The position numbers and the translations under genes are program-made. Under the pieces are notes generated by a model. It did not search any database. It was not told where the DNA came from and saw only the letters and a program-made list of their open reading frames with translations. Of a stretch of DNA of 64,000 bases, positions 42,849-54,407 are shown piece after piece. The stretch is from positions 24,555,365-24,619,364 of the forward strand of contig CM047431.1 of NCBI GenBank assembly GCA_026168455.1, read 5' to 3'. Position 1 is the stretch's first letter, and every line of letters begins with the position of its first letter. The DNA is from Theocolax elegans (taxonomy: Eukaryota; Arthropoda; Insecta; Hymenoptera; Cerocephalidae).

Positions 42849-44150
42849 CTACAAAGGCTCCATATATGAATATCTTAACCTGTTAACATGCACTATTTTC
42901 GTCTTATTATGAGCTAGCTCTATCTTTACATTTCCCTTGTTATTAACTATTTCTAAAATCCGATGTGGTCCAGTATATTGATCGTCTAGTTTGTATTTCT
43001 TCCCTCCTTTTAATAACCAGACATTATCCCCTGCCTGAAATTCTTGATGATTGGCTTTCCTGTCGTAATAGAATTTCGACCTATGTTTAGAGGCTATTAA
43101 TTTTTCTCGCGCGATTCCCTGTATTTCGTTTAAACGTTGTCGTAAATTTATTATGTAATCATCATACGTTGGAACTCGTTCTCGTGGGTCTAAAGGTTCG
43201 TTTGATGGTAGTCGTGCTTTTCGTGCAAAAACAATTTCAAAGGGTGTGTAGAGATGACCCTCATGTACCGACGTATTATACGAAAACGCGGCTAATTCGC
43301 ATAACTCATCCCATGCATCATTTCTTTCTATCATTGTTTTTAAATAATCTGCTAAGCTACTATGAAAACGCTCAACGGAGAGGGACTGAGGGTGATAAGC
43401 CGTGGTTTTAACTTGTTTAATCTTAAAAATTTTCGCTACTTCTCTCATCAGACTACTTAAAAATGAGGTACCTTGGTCGGAGATAATTAACAATGGGGCG
43501 CTAAAAATTGAAAAGTGTCGGCGAACTAACGCTTCGGCGATCGTTGCCGCGGTCGCGTCTGGTATGGGTATCGCCATACAGTATTTTGAAAGGTTGCATT
43601 GAATGGTTAATATATTATTGTTATTATTTCGAGATCTGGGAAATGGTCCCACAAGATCGACCGATATGGATTCCATAGCCGAGTGCGGAGTATCTGTTAT
43701 TATCCTACGTTGTTTAGTTTTAACACGAACCAATTTTTTTAGTTGGCAAGTTAAACAATGTCTAATGTAGTTTTGCACGTCTTTCTTCATATCTGGCCAA
43801 TAGAAACGTTGTTTTATACGTTTATAGGTTTTTGTTACCCCTTTATGCCCAGCACAAGCAGACTCGTGCATTTCGCGAATAATATTTTCCCTATTACCCT
43901 CTTTCACACATTTTATGAATCCTAAACAAATAATTATTTTTACATTAATTTTTCGTAGAGTTATACTTATTTGTTTCAAAAATTCATTCCATGAAACGTT
44001 TTCAATAAATTCGCTCTTCCCGATACTTATTGAACGTAATTTTTCTTTTAATATAATATTTTTCAAATTAAATAGATTAGTTTTTATATTATTAATAATT
44101 TCTGAAGTACTCAGTCGCTCTTCGTCACGTAGGACCATAGCAAAATGCAT
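42849..44150 (-). CDS. gypsy integrase (433-residue open frame)
   Basis: The open frame is an integrase with all visible catalytic parts. The H2C2 zinc-binding region has HKGVTKTYKRIKQRFYWPD and HCLTCQ near residues 95-140. The DDE core has ISVDLVGPFP (Asp), IISDQGTSFLSSL (Asp), AYHPQSLSVERFHSSL (Glu) and SYNTSVHEGHLYTPFEIVFA. The GPY/F-like C-terminus has YYDRKANHQEFQAGDNVWL and YTGPHRILEI. It would join the cDNA to the host genome. Upstream it is separated from RNase H by a frameshift near 44150-44174, so it is no longer part of a continuous pol. Of the pol domains it is the best preserved. Confidence 0.9.
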   Translation of the reverse strand: MHFAMVLRDEERLSTSEIINNIKTNLFNLKNIILKEKLRSISIGKSEFIENVSWNEFLKQISITLRKINVKIIICLGFIKCVKEGNRENIIREMHESACAGHKGVTKTYKRIKQRFYWPDMKKDVQNYIRHCLTCQLKKLVRVKTKQRRIITDTPHSAMESISVDLVGPFPRSRNNNNNILTIQCNLSKYCMAIPIPDATAATIAEALVRRHFSIFSAPLLIISDQGTSFLSSLMREVAKIFKIKQVKTTAYHPQSLSVERFHSSLADYLKTMIERNDAWDELCELAAFSYNTSVHEGHLYTPFEIVFARKARLPSNEPLDPRERVPTYDDYIINLRQRLNEIQGIAREKLIASKHRSKFYYDRKANHQEFQAGDNVWLLKGGKKYKLDDQYTGPHRILEIVNNKGNVKIELAHNKTKIVHVNRLRYSYMEPL

Positions 44151-44173
44151 TTCTCCGTTTTTGTTATTGATTC

Positions 44174-45010
44174 TTATTTGGAAAAATGAGGTAATAATAA
44201 TTTTGAAGCCAAATTTCTGGATCCTTCATCTAAAGGCATTCCGGTCGTAGTTATGAAATAAACGTAATTATCTTTTCTCATAAAGAGTTCTCCTTTAACT
44301 TCAATGAATTTCTTTTCATCGTTTGGTACTTCGCAAACATCCTTTTCTTCCCAGGACTCGTCAAATTTGTTGTTAAAATTATCTTTCTCCATGGGTTGTA
44401 ATCTTTTGTCTGAGTTGACTATTGCTTCAATTTCCTCGGAGGCTTCTTGTATTGTAGGAATGTTTTTGACTGGTTCTTTTGATATATTTGACTTGTTGGA
44501 TCGTTTTGCTCTCTTTTCATTGTAGTTTGGCCATGTTATTCTTCCTGCATAACTGCATGTTTCCATAGAATGATTTTTAATAACATAAACGGGTTCTTCT
44601 ATTGGATTTCTTGATAACGCGTCAGCATTAACGTTACTTTTACCGGCTTTGTATACGATATCAAAGTCGTATGCATTCAGTTTTATTCTCCATCTACTAA
44701 CTCTAGATGTCGGATCTACTGAGTTTTTAAACCAAACAAGTGGTTTATGATCTGTTATAATGAGGAAACGACGGCCTCTTAGATAGCAATCAAACTGAGT
44801 AACGGCATACAGTATGGCTAATGCTTCCCTTGAGTAAGTATCATATTTTTGCTCGGCTTTGTTTAATACTCGTGAAACATAAGCAGCTGGTAGGTCGTTT
44901 CCCACCTCTCCTTGTGATAATATTGCTTCTATTGCTGTACCGCTAGCGTCACAAGTCACTATAAATGGTTTATTAAAATCTCCGATTTGTAGTATTGATT
45001 GTTTACACAA
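44174..45010 (-). pseudogene. gypsy RNase H domain
   Basis: Ty3-type RNase H: FIVTCDASGTAIEAILSQ, YSREALAILYAVTQFD, FLIITDHKPLVWFKNS, NVNADALSRNP. This is followed by a linker of acidic and Lys-rich sequence and VKGELFMRKDNYVYFI, the start of the integrase N-terminal region. It is shifted by one base relative to the RT thumb upstream (overlap at 45003-45010) and to the integrase downstream. Confidence 0.85.
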
Positions 45011-46013
45011 TTTTTCTTAAATCTTCGAATCCTTTTTGAACCTCGCTGGACCATAGGAAAGGTGCGTCTTTCTTTAATAAATTACTTAATGTTCTAGCAA
45101 TACACGAAAAATTCGCTATGAATCGTCTATAATAATCTGCTAATCCTAAAAATTGACGTATATTTTTCACTGTTTTTGGAATTGAAAATTTTTTTACTGC
45201 TTCTAATTTTTTTGGATCCGGCAAAACACATTCTGGTGATAATACGTGTCTCAGATATACTACTTCTCTCTTCAAAAATTCACATTTGTCTGGCTGTAAT
45301 TTCAGGTTTGCGGCGCGTACTCTTTGCAAAAATTATTCAATCTTTTGGTTATGCTCCTGAATATTTTTAGCGTATATAACTGCATCGTCAAGGAATAAAA
45401 ATATTTCTTTGCCTTGCATGCCATCGAAAACACGATCAATCATTCTTTGAAAAGTGGCTGGAGAATTGCATAATCCCATAAGCATTGTTTTAAATTGAAA
45501 TAAACCGAATGAAGATGCGAAAGCTGTTTTATGTCGATCTTTTTGAGCTAATGGAACTTGTAAAAATCCTTGACATAAATCCAAGACGGTGAATACACGA
45601 TTTTCTGGTCCGATTTGATCGATAATATCTAGTATATTAGGTAATGGGTATCGGTCTTTCACGGTTTTATCGTTTAATTGTCGAAAATCGACAACTAGTC
45701 GGTATCGTTTATTACCCTGACTATCAGGTTTTTTTGTTACTAGAAAAACAGGTAATGTATAATTGGAACTTGATGGTTCAATTATGTCTCCTTCAATCAT
45801 TTCTTTTAATTGTTTATCAAGTTCGCTTTTGAGAGCATGAGGAAATGTATATGGCTTAGCTGTGATTGGTATGTCGTCGACAGTCGGTATCTTATGTTCT
45901 ATAGCATTTGTCACGCCTAATTTTTCTCCTTTTAGACAGAAACAATCCGAATATTTATCAATTAAATTTTCTATAGATTGTCTTTGTTCCTCGTTCATTT
46001 TATCAAAATGCAA
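45003..46013 (-). pseudogene. gypsy reverse transcriptase with in-frame stop
   Basis: The first open part (46013-45333) has RT motifs LPVFLVTKKPDSQGNKRYRL, VVDFRQLN, VFTVLDLCQGF (catalytic Asp), LMGLCNSPATFQ and IFLFLDDAVIYA, with FLDD at the YxDD position. A TAA at 45335-45333 stops the frame; the same frame continues to 45003 with RAANLKLQPDKCEFLKREV and FLGLADYYRRFI (thumb). A single substitution may account for the stop. Confidence 0.88.
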
Positions 46014-46133
46014 GGCTTCTTTTAATCGTTCATTACGATTAAGTGTACTTGTATCCTCCGTTATGTCAGATCGATTGTCAGAAATGTCGTGTATGTCGAC
46101 CTCTTCACTTTCATAACTGTAAAAATTATTAAT

Positions 46134-47173
46134 CTAAGGTTTATTTGAATAAACCAAATAACTGTTATTCATTTCGTTTTCGTGTGTGGCTTCAACAAAT
46201 TCACTTCGTAAATTTTCGTTTATAACTCGTTTATTCAATAAAAAATCGCTAGGGTCTTCATCCTGTTCATTTTCTTCCTGTATGTTTATTAAATTCTCAT
46301 TATTTATCTCATTTTCTGTTTCTTCAGTTTCTTGTTTGTTTATCCATAATATTTCGGTTCTCGGGATAGTATCTAACTTTTCCCCCGACTTAACCAATTC
46401 TTTGTTATTCAATTTACAAACATAACTATCATTTTTATCACGAGGACCACATTTATCGCCCTCCTCGATTTCGTAATCCATTCGTACTTGAAAATTCATC
46501 TTTTTATCAACAAAATCTTCTTTATTTTCACGAGGTCCGCATTTATCACCCTTCTCGTTGTCATAATCCATTCGTACTTGACAATTATTAACTGTCTTAT
46601 CCAATAAATTTTCTTCATTTTGTATTTCATTTTCAATATCATACTTCAGGTCTACTTCGTTTTATAATTAGTACAGGATGGACTCTCAGCCATCCTATCG
46701 AACAATGGTGCTTCAATAATACCATAATTTTCAGTAATGTCATCAAATTTTTCTTTAATATGTGGCTCAGTCACATCACATACCCGTGGCTGCGCTTTTT
46801 CATTATTTATTTGTAATTGTACTTCCTTCATTAATCCATAACAAAGTTCACTTGCTTTACTTATATAACTCTTTAGATCCGACTCCTCGTCGATCTCATG
46901 TACTTGTATTTCGTTATTTTTATAATCGTCATATAACTCTTGTTCTTTTTCACTCCGATTGTATAGGTCTTTGTCGTTGCCATTTTGATCTCTTTCATTT
47001 CTTTTTTCTTGCTCGTAGATTTCATACGAATCGTTTGTGTCAAATTTTATAAAAGTTTTATCATTTTCATGTAATTGAAAATCACTTGACGTTTCTGAGT
47101 CACTATCGGCATAATTATAAAATCTTGAATTTTTCATGTTCGTATAATCATTGTTTTCCCTTGGTTTTGGCAT
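46134..47173 (-). pseudogene. gypsy protease-RT acidic linker
   Basis: Two frames (47173-46652 and 46604-46134) lie between protease and RT. They are rich in Asp, Glu and Asn with no known domain. The second holds a 30-residue tandem repeat (VRMDY, GDKCGPR), encoded by a 90-bp duplication at 46439 and 46529. The two are separated by a stop and a shift near 46605-46650. A long disordered linker here is unusual for gypsy pol. Confidence 0.65.
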
Positions 47174-47209
47174 ATATCATATTGATTTTCGGTCATTATT
47201 TTCGATATC

Positions 47210-47570
47210 CTACATTATATAAATCGATTCATCCGTTTGCATTTTATTTACATTTTCAAAGGGGAGGATTAATCCGTTAAATTCTAAATATTGTTCCAAA
47301 TAATTGATTTTTGCATCGTTTCTACGGAAAAAATCGGTGCATAAGATTCCGTCTTGTTGTATAGGGAACGAATCATGTACTAAGTTGAGTTCCACGGGAG
47401 ATCCTTCGAAATCTATTCTAATTTTATCACGAGTAGTTAATGAGTGGTCAGTTATGCCTTTTAACAATATAATATCATTTTCGTCAATTTTCACGCGAGA
47501 GTCTACCTCTGACTCTTTAATTAGACATACCGATGCTCCTGTATCTAGCAAGAATTTTAACGGACGTCTT
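47210..47570 (-). pseudogene. gypsy aspartic protease
   Basis: The frame contains RPLKFLLDTGASVCLIKE, the DTGA catalytic motif of retropepsins, then ILLKGITDHSLTTRDKIRID, DGILCTDFFRR and YLEFNGLILPF. It is in another frame than gag and starts after a stop near 47574, so expression would need frameshifting. A stop at 47210 precedes the linker. It is expected to process Gag-Pol. Confidence 0.82.
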
Positions 47571-47621
47571 AACTACCGGTATCAAAGATTACGACCGGGG
47601 CTGAACTTTCTTGGCTTAAAT

Positions 47622-48866
47622 TTATTTTCGCGGTGCGGAAGGGTCGTTTGTGCGGGTTTCCGCACTCGAAGTGAAGGGAATTTGATTCGTAGCCTCTCTC
47701 TCGGGAGTATCGTTGTTTCCTTGATTTTGATTTCCTTCTCTTATTTCTCTTTGTAACTTATAACAATCGCGCTTTATGTGAGCGGGTTTTCCGCAATGGA
47801 AACAAGTAAATGGTGATCTTATATTATTATTCGATTCGTTATTAATATATCGTGATTCTTGGGAAGTTGGATTAACCGGCTCGCGCACACCGCAAGTCCT
47901 GGAATCATTTCCCCGATCTTCTTTGTTAAATTGCTGTGATGAATATTTATTATTATTATAACGAACAAAGGAATCATTCTTATCTCTATCTCTATTTGGC
48001 AAAAATTTCGCCTGATTTTGATACTCGTTCCAACCACCAAATTGTAAATTTGGTCTATTATAATTACGACTGTTATCCAAGCGATTTTGTGGGCTATATG
48101 AACTGTTTATGGGATTGCGTCGGTTGTTATTATCGGAAAATCTTTCTGCGAAACTTCGTGCTAATTTAAAACAATTTATGGCTACATGACCAGTTTTAGA
48201 ACAATATTGACATACAATCGGAGAGTTATTCGAAATATAGTTTACTTTACGCGTTTCTCGAGTTGAACGAAAACGAGCCTCTTCTCGGCTCGGCGTCTCC
48301 TCGTCCAAGACGCTACAAGCGAACTCGCGCTCCACCTCGAGCGCTTGTTCATGAGCCTGTTTTATAGAAATTGGAGTCCCTAAACGCGCACGAATTTCCC
48401 AACGAAGCCCTTTTAAAAAGAATGTTAAACAATCTCGCCTTAGTTCAAGCATGAAATGATCTGCTATCGCGACTCGTCCCTCTCTGTCGGCCGCTGGGAC
48501 TATTTCATTTTTTATTTCTTATAACCGATTAAAATAAGCAACGACTGTCTCATTGTTTTTTTGTTTTAATTTAGCAAGGTCTCCCGTCCACTCGTAATAT
48601 GTTTTTATCGATCCGAAGGTGTTTTCGAAAAAATCGGATATCTCTTTGATAGAATTAAAATTTTCTCCGCGCGCACAAGTTAAAGCTTCCCCATATAAAC
48701 GCATTCGAATAAGTTTTGTTAATTCTTTCTCGTACTCCGACGGTAAAATTTCTTTTGCTTCATTGCATCCGTCCAAAAATTGTGATAAATTTATGTTATG
48801 ACCGTTAAACCGCGGTATTAAATCTAAAGCGTCCTTCAGCGATAAACCTCGAATTTGAGACGTCAT
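47622..48866 (-). pseudogene. gag: gypsy Gag with one in-frame stop
   Basis: ATG at 48866 begins MTSQIRGLSLKDALDLIPRF, then EILPSEYEKELTKLIRMRLY and FNSIKEISDFFENTF, a Ty3-type capsid. A TAA at 48521-48519 interrupts; the same frame goes on to 47622 with HFMLELRRDCLTFFLKGL and two CCHC knuckles, CQYCSKTGHVAINC and CFHCGKPAHIKRDC. The single stop suggests recent inactivation. The product would form the particle and bind RNA. Confidence 0.88.
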
Positions 48867-49060
48867 TGTTTTATTATTAATTTGTTTTTTAACTCCACTC
48901 CTATCTAATTTTTTTGGTTTTGTTCCGGTGTTTGTTATTAATTCGTCTAAATTAATTTTTTTAAATAATTCGTCTTTAATCTTGGAAGAGTTTGCTTGTT
49001 CGGGTGATCTTTTAATTAATTGATTATCGAAGGGAATTGTAAAATATGTCGCGCCTTGAA

Positions 49061-49714
49061 TTAGTTTACGTCGAGTAATTTTGCCGTGTCTGTCACTAAT
49101 GCCTTTGCTTCCTCAGTCTCTTTTTCGATCAGTGCGGAAAAAATATTTAACGCGCCTATAATCTTATTTATGATACCTTGAAAAGTTGTCCCTTTTTTTA
49201 CACTTTCTTGTAAACTTTCTATGATTTTAGGTTCCTCGTGATAAGAATATAACAACTCTTTTTTCACTTCAGTCGCGAGCCGGATTCTTACCGAACTTAT
49301 AACGTTATCCGGTGTTAAAATCAATGGTTCATATGGACGATAAATTGGGGCTGGCGTACTAAAATCTATAGAATTATTCGCGATAGGTTCTTTTTGTTCC
49401 TCGTATTTCAAAACAGTGGGTTTTAAACTAAAATGTTTTACGCGTGTGGGAGTAAAAAAAGGGTCTCTATATTCAAAGTCGCGAGGTATTTTTATAGATA
49501 ATGAAATATTTGCTGCACTTTTTTCTAGTCTATCCTTTAAATAATTTATGTCTTTTGTCAAATTTTGCACTGTTTCCCTAGGAGTTTTAGTTAAATCGAG
49601 AGTCTGAACTTTTTCTTTGCATAAATTTAATAACGTATCATTCATAGAAAATTCTAAACTTGTGTTTCTTTGTTTATTTACATAACAATCAGTATTTTTA
49701 GGCGAACCTGACAT
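49061..49714 (-). CDS. Leader ORF upstream of gypsy gag, unknown function
   Basis: A 217-residue frame starts at ATG 49714, just 55 bases downstream of the primer site, and ends at 49061, 195 bases before gag. It has charged and proline-containing stretches (FSTPAPIYRPYEPLILTPD), a helical C-terminal part (INKIIGALNIFSALIEKET) and no cysteine knuckle. Standard gypsy elements have no ORF here. It could be an extra N-terminal Gag (matrix-like) domain now separated by stops, or an accessory protein. I do not recognise the family. Confidence 0.6.
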   Translation of the reverse strand: MSGSPKNTDCYVNKQRNTSLEFSMNDTLLNLCKEKVQTLDLTKTPRETVQNLTKDINYLKDRLEKSAANISLSIKIPRDFEYRDPFFTPTRVKHFSLKPTVLKYEEQKEPIANNSIDFSTPAPIYRPYEPLILTPDNVISSVRIRLATEVKKELLYSYHEEPKIIESLQESVKKGTTFQGIINKIIGALNIFSALIEKETEEAKALVTDTAKLLDVN

Positions 49715-49769
49715 CTTTTTCTAAGCACATTATTCCTTTAAACTCTTTTTTTCTCTCAAAAATGTGAGT

Positions 49770-49787
49770 TTCCCGGCCGATGCACCA
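49770..49787 (-). other. gypsy primer-binding site, tRNA-Gly type
   Basis: The plus strand reads TTCCCGGCCGATGCACCA, exactly the 3' end plus CCA of insect tRNA-Gly(GCC), as recalled from tRNA sequences. On the minus strand this is the primer site, starting TGGTGCATCGGCC. It lies 26 bases inside the 5' LTR, an unusually long gap. Confidence 0.85.
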
Positions 49788-50709
49788 AATTTTATTATAA
49801 TAATTAATACAATCTGTCACGTCCAGACTCGCACCAATTACCATAAAAAAATGTTACAAGAAGGCAAATGTTTAATAAACCATTCGCGTTCCTTTCGCTC
49901 TTGTTTGACTAGGACTAGCCTTACGTCTCCGGGAGTAGCGAGCGAAGTTATTTTGAGAGTAGAGATGTAGGATATATTGTGGGATAAATAAAATAATATA
50001 TGTTTTATTTCGTATTAATCATGCATTATTTATTTAAATATGTTAACATCATAATATGCTGTTTTCCTTTAAATGAACACGTGTAACTAAATTCTTATAG
50101 CTTTTTAATGGGCAAAAAAACACATAAAATTACACTATTTTATTAAGGGGGTTCCAAAGTAAATTTTTATCCTCCCTACCTTATCGACTGAGTAAATCAA
50201 ATAATCGATAATAATTAGATAATTATATTATTATGCGGAGAAATAAGAGTTCATTGCCCTTCGTATATGGATTATTCAAGTGTGTGCAAAATTTGGGTCA
50301 GCAAAATTATCACGTTTTTGTTTAAACCCTTACCAAAAATTTGGAGTATGCTGCGCTCGTCTCACATTTTTGGTAAGGGATTAAATACAAACGAAATAAT
50401 ATTTTTGTCTGAAACTTTGTACATAGTTAACTTATTCATATACGAAGGGAAGTATACTTATAAATTTATTCAGTATATTAAAAAAAATAGTAGACTTTAA
50501 TACCGCAAAAGTAACAAATAAAATCTTGCGCCATAAATTACCGTTCGGTGGCGCTAGCGGTAGAATAATACGAAGGTTACGCGAGCACAGCAGCCGCCAT
50601 CTTAGACTGTCGGCTGCACGGCAAACTGTCAACTTTTTTCAAAGTTGTCGATTTGACGTGCAATCATATTGATATGCACACACAGGGATCATGAAACAAA
50701 ACAAAGCAA

Positions 50710-51535
50710 ATTAAGTAACAGGCGTATTTTAGTACACAGGAATAACCAGAATGCTGAATGTCTGTTATTAGTTGGAATGTGGGGACTTCGTGGTGCGTGC
50801 GCTCCGTCGACCGCCTGCGTACACGCACCACGAAGTCATTTTTACCGCTCGATTCAACCCGCGTTAGATTATTATAAAAAAAAAATGTTCCGCATTCAAT
50901 GTCGTCTTATTACCTGATAAAGTTAAACGTTTATGCAAATTAATTAACAGGCGCATTTTAGTACGCAGGAATAACCAGAATACAGAATGTCTGTTATTAG
51001 TTGGAATGTGGGGACTTCGTGGTGCGTGCGCTCCGTCGATCGCCTGCGTACACGCACCACGAAGTCAATTTACCGCTCGATTCAGCCCGTTTGATTATTA
51101 TAAAAAAAATCTTTCAGTATTCAATGTCGTCTTATTTTCTGTTTACGTTAAAAATTTAAGTAAATTAATTAACAGGCGCATTTTAGTACGAAAGGAATAA
51201 CCAGAATACTGAATGTCTATTATTAGTTGGAATGTGGGGACTTCGTGGTGCGTGCGCTCCGTCGATTGCCTGCGTATACGCACCACGAAGTCATGTTTAC
51301 CGCTCGATTTAACCCGTTTGATTATTATAAAAAAATCTTTCTGTATTCAACGTTGTCTTATTTTCTTATTAAGTTAAGCATTTAAGTAAATTAATTAACA
51401 GGCGCATTTTAGTACGCAGGAATAACCAAAATACTGAATGTCTATTATTAGTTGGAAAGTGGGGATTTCGTGGTGCGTGCGCTCCGTCGATCGCCTGCGT
51501 ACACGCATCACGAACTCGCATTTGCTGCTCAATTT
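50710..51535. repeat. Four tandem repeats of about 226 bp, each with a strong hairpin
   Basis: Copies align at 50781, 51010, 51236 and 51461 (periods 229, 226 and 225). Each contains GACTTCGTGGTGCGTG and its reverse complement CACGCACCACGAAGTC around a 22-base GC-rich loop; the stem is a perfect 16 bp in copies 1 and 2 and slightly altered in copies 3 and 4. Each repeat also has an ATG starting a small frame MS(V/I)ISW(N/K)VG that reads through the stem. The sequence between the hairpins is less conserved. Confidence 0.9.
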
Positions 51536-51892
51536 GCGTGTGTCAAGTCAAACTAGAAAAATTAGAAATATTGCTGCTACGTTTATAAGATTTGAAATAA
51601 ACAAATTTTACCGTTATAAACTAACAATATATATATAACAATAAAACGTTTCTGATCTCCGTCGGGATACGACCCGTCTAGTCCGTGCGCGCATGCGCAT
51701 TGCGTTAGAATCGACATGATGCGCGCGTACGACGTACGCCCGTGCGGTCGTCTATCGGTATACGCGTACATTCGCGCTTCTTGCCGTCCTGTCAACGGGT
51801 TCTTCATAGCATTGCTGATGGCATCGTGCTTTTTATTCAACACCGGCTCGCTATATGATTAAAGTGGAGTTGTGGTTTTTGTTTGGAGGTAA

Positions 51893-52480
51893 GTTGCTGT
51901 TCCCCTAACCTCTCAATTGATATCAACAGGCCATTGTATACCGTTTTATGCGTCCTTTCTTCCTGTTTCCCAGTATACCATTATTTAGTAATTTGCTTTG
52001 TCTGATTTTTAATTTAATCTCAGAAAACCCTGCACTGGGCGTCAACAATCATCGGAGCCAATCTGAGTACGTGTTGCTGTTCCTCAGACTTGGACTTGGT
52101 GCAACGGGCAGATTCTTCATTGTATTGCTTTTTCTTCAATGCCGACTCGCTATAGGATTAACGTGTAGTTCCGGGTTTTATTTACAGGTAAGTTGCTTTT
52201 CCGTAGGAGCACTTCGTTATTTATATAGTTATATTACAGGTGAGAAGGTTGATGTTCCCCTAACCTCTCAATTGATATCAACAGGCCATTGTATACGTTT
52301 TTATGCTTCCTTTCTTCCTGTTTCCCATTATACCATTATTTAGTAGTTTGCTTGGTCTGATTTTTTTAAATATTCATAGAAAACCCTGCAATGGGCGTCA
52401 ACAATCATCGGAGCCTATCTGAGTACGTGTTGCTGTTCCGTCAACAATCTTCGGAGCCAATCTGAGTATGTGCTGTTATT
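51893..52480. repeat. Direct repeat of about 356 bp in the TTAA element
   Basis: CCCCTAACCTCTCAATTGAT, CTTTCTTCCTGTTTCCCA and GGGCGTCAACAATCATCGG occur twice in the same order (51902 onward and 52256 onward), followed by a partial third CGTCAACAATCTTCGGAGCC at 52439. It is noncoding. Confidence 0.8.
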
Positions 52481-52660
52481 CCTAAGACTTGGACGCGGTA
52501 CAGCTCCTAGAAGATATACTACCCTTCAGCTCCTGGGCTACTGAGTGAGCTAATAATGGTGCTCATCCTGGTTCCTTGGGCCCGTTCCTAGTCAAAGAGA
52601 CTAATCATATGTGCTTTTTTCCATACTAGGAACGCTTGAATGCTGGATTCTGGAACTGTT

Positions 52661-53632
52661 CGTAATTATTACATTTAATTTTAGTTATTAAAAAATTGAA
52701 CAATTCATTAAACCTCTTGTCACTCCATAGTGAGTAAAAGTGTCAATTATTTGTAACTATGCAAGTGCAGAACTGTAAGCCTAATTGTCCACTCTATAAT
52801 GAGTAATCAATCCTGAATTTATGGGGTTAAGGCAATAAAAATATTTCAGTACGTAACTGAATTTATAAAAAAGGTTTATGATTATAAAAAAAATGATGAA
52901 AAGAAAAATGTTTTAAATGATTTAATTATAAATAGCAGTATACAATTATTATTTATAAATATCTTACACGCTATTAAAAAACATTTATTGGATTAAGATA
53001 TTCTATAATTTGAGTTATAGAATAGGATTTTTCACGCAAGCCCAATGATTGCTAATAACTGATCGTAATTATTATATTTAATTTTAGTTATTAAAAAATT
53101 GAACAATTCATTAAAATCGTTGTCACTCCATAGTGAGTAAAAGTGTCAATTATTTGTAACTATGCAAGTGCAGAACTGTAAGCCTAATTGTCCACTCTAT
53201 AATGAGTAATCAATCCTGAATTTATGGGGTTAAGGCAATAAAAATATTTCAGTACGTAACTGAATTTATAAAAAAGGTATATGATTATAAAAAAAATGAT
53301 GAAAAGAAAAATGTTTTAAATGATTTAATTATAAATAGCAGTATACAATTATTAATTTAAAAATATCTTACACGCTATTAAAAAACATTTATTGGATTAA
53401 GATATTCTATAATTTGAGTTATAGAATAGGATTTTCACGCAAGCCCAATGATTGCTAATAACTGATCGTAATTATTATATTTAATTTTAGTTATTAAAAA
53501 ATTGAACAATTCATTAAAATCGTTGTCACTCCATAGTGAGTAAAAGTATCAATTGCTTGTAACTATGCAAGTACAGAACTGTAAGTCTGATTGCCCACTC
53601 TATAATGAGTAATCAATCCTGAATTTATCTCA
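52661..53632. repeat. 403-bp tandem repeats, 2.4 copies
   Basis: Copies start with CGTAATTATTA at 52661, 53064 and 53467. The first two are nearly identical; the third is cut short at about 53632. Each carries CACTCCATAGTGAG and CACTCTATAATGAG, small imperfect hairpins. Confidence 0.9.
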
Positions 53633-54324
53633 CACGCTAGAAAGACATTCTCAAAGTTAGAGAAAAAAAAATTTTTTTTGGCTCTTGATCAATAGAGAAT
53701 AAATTTCTTCAAGCTTAGGTTATGTTATCTCCACAAAATCAAATCACAGTGTTAGTATAACTACGCCATCTACCGACATTATTTGAATCGTACGCTAGAT
53801 GGCGTAGTATACTGATAATGCAACCTACTATATCGACGGCAGGTCGATAATACAGTCATAAAATTGACTTTGGAACCCCCTTAACAATTGCATAAAATTA
53901 TTTAAGTTAAATAACGATTTTAATTTTGATTTAATAAACAATTGTACGGTGAATACGTTAACACATTATAGAATGAAATAGACACAAGGTTATTTTATTA
54001 TAAACATTAATAATTAATAATCGAAATAAGAATTATTATAAATAAATGCAGATTAAATTAAAAATTGTTGTCGTTGAAAACATGAATTATTGTTAATAAA
54101 TTGCAATTGAAACCGTGAATATTGCAAATAAAATGCAATGCAAAGAATAATTATTATAAATAAATTGTAGTATCAAATAATAATTGTTGTAAGAGAAAAC
54201 GGTTGGTTCAGCAATCGAAATAACATAAAATATCAGGTTTGCCTTTACGAATAATACAAGCGTATAGATAGCCGAAAAGAATATACCTTAAATACCCAAA
54301 TATATAGATATATATAAGTATGTG

Positions 54325-54407
<83 letters not shown>

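Larger units (their letters stand above)
50147..53880. mobile_element. Non-autonomous TTAA-target element (piggyBac-like), 3734 bp
   Basis: The ends GGGGGTTCCAAAGT and ACTTTGGAACCCCC are a perfect 14-bp inverted repeat, flanked by TTAA at 50143-50146 and 53881-53884. The other LTR shows the empty site with a single TTAA, proving the insertion and duplication. TTAA duplication is the signature of piggyBac. No transposase frame is present; the body consists of several tandem repeat blocks, a CpG-rich part (51655-51850) and a small hairpin near 53772-53815 (CTACGCCATCTA...TAGATGGCGTAG). Confidence 0.88.

Noticed and set aside
50147..53880. piggyBac transposase gene
   Set aside because: No frame long enough and no DDD-type domain; only short frames over repeats and the CpG-rich part.
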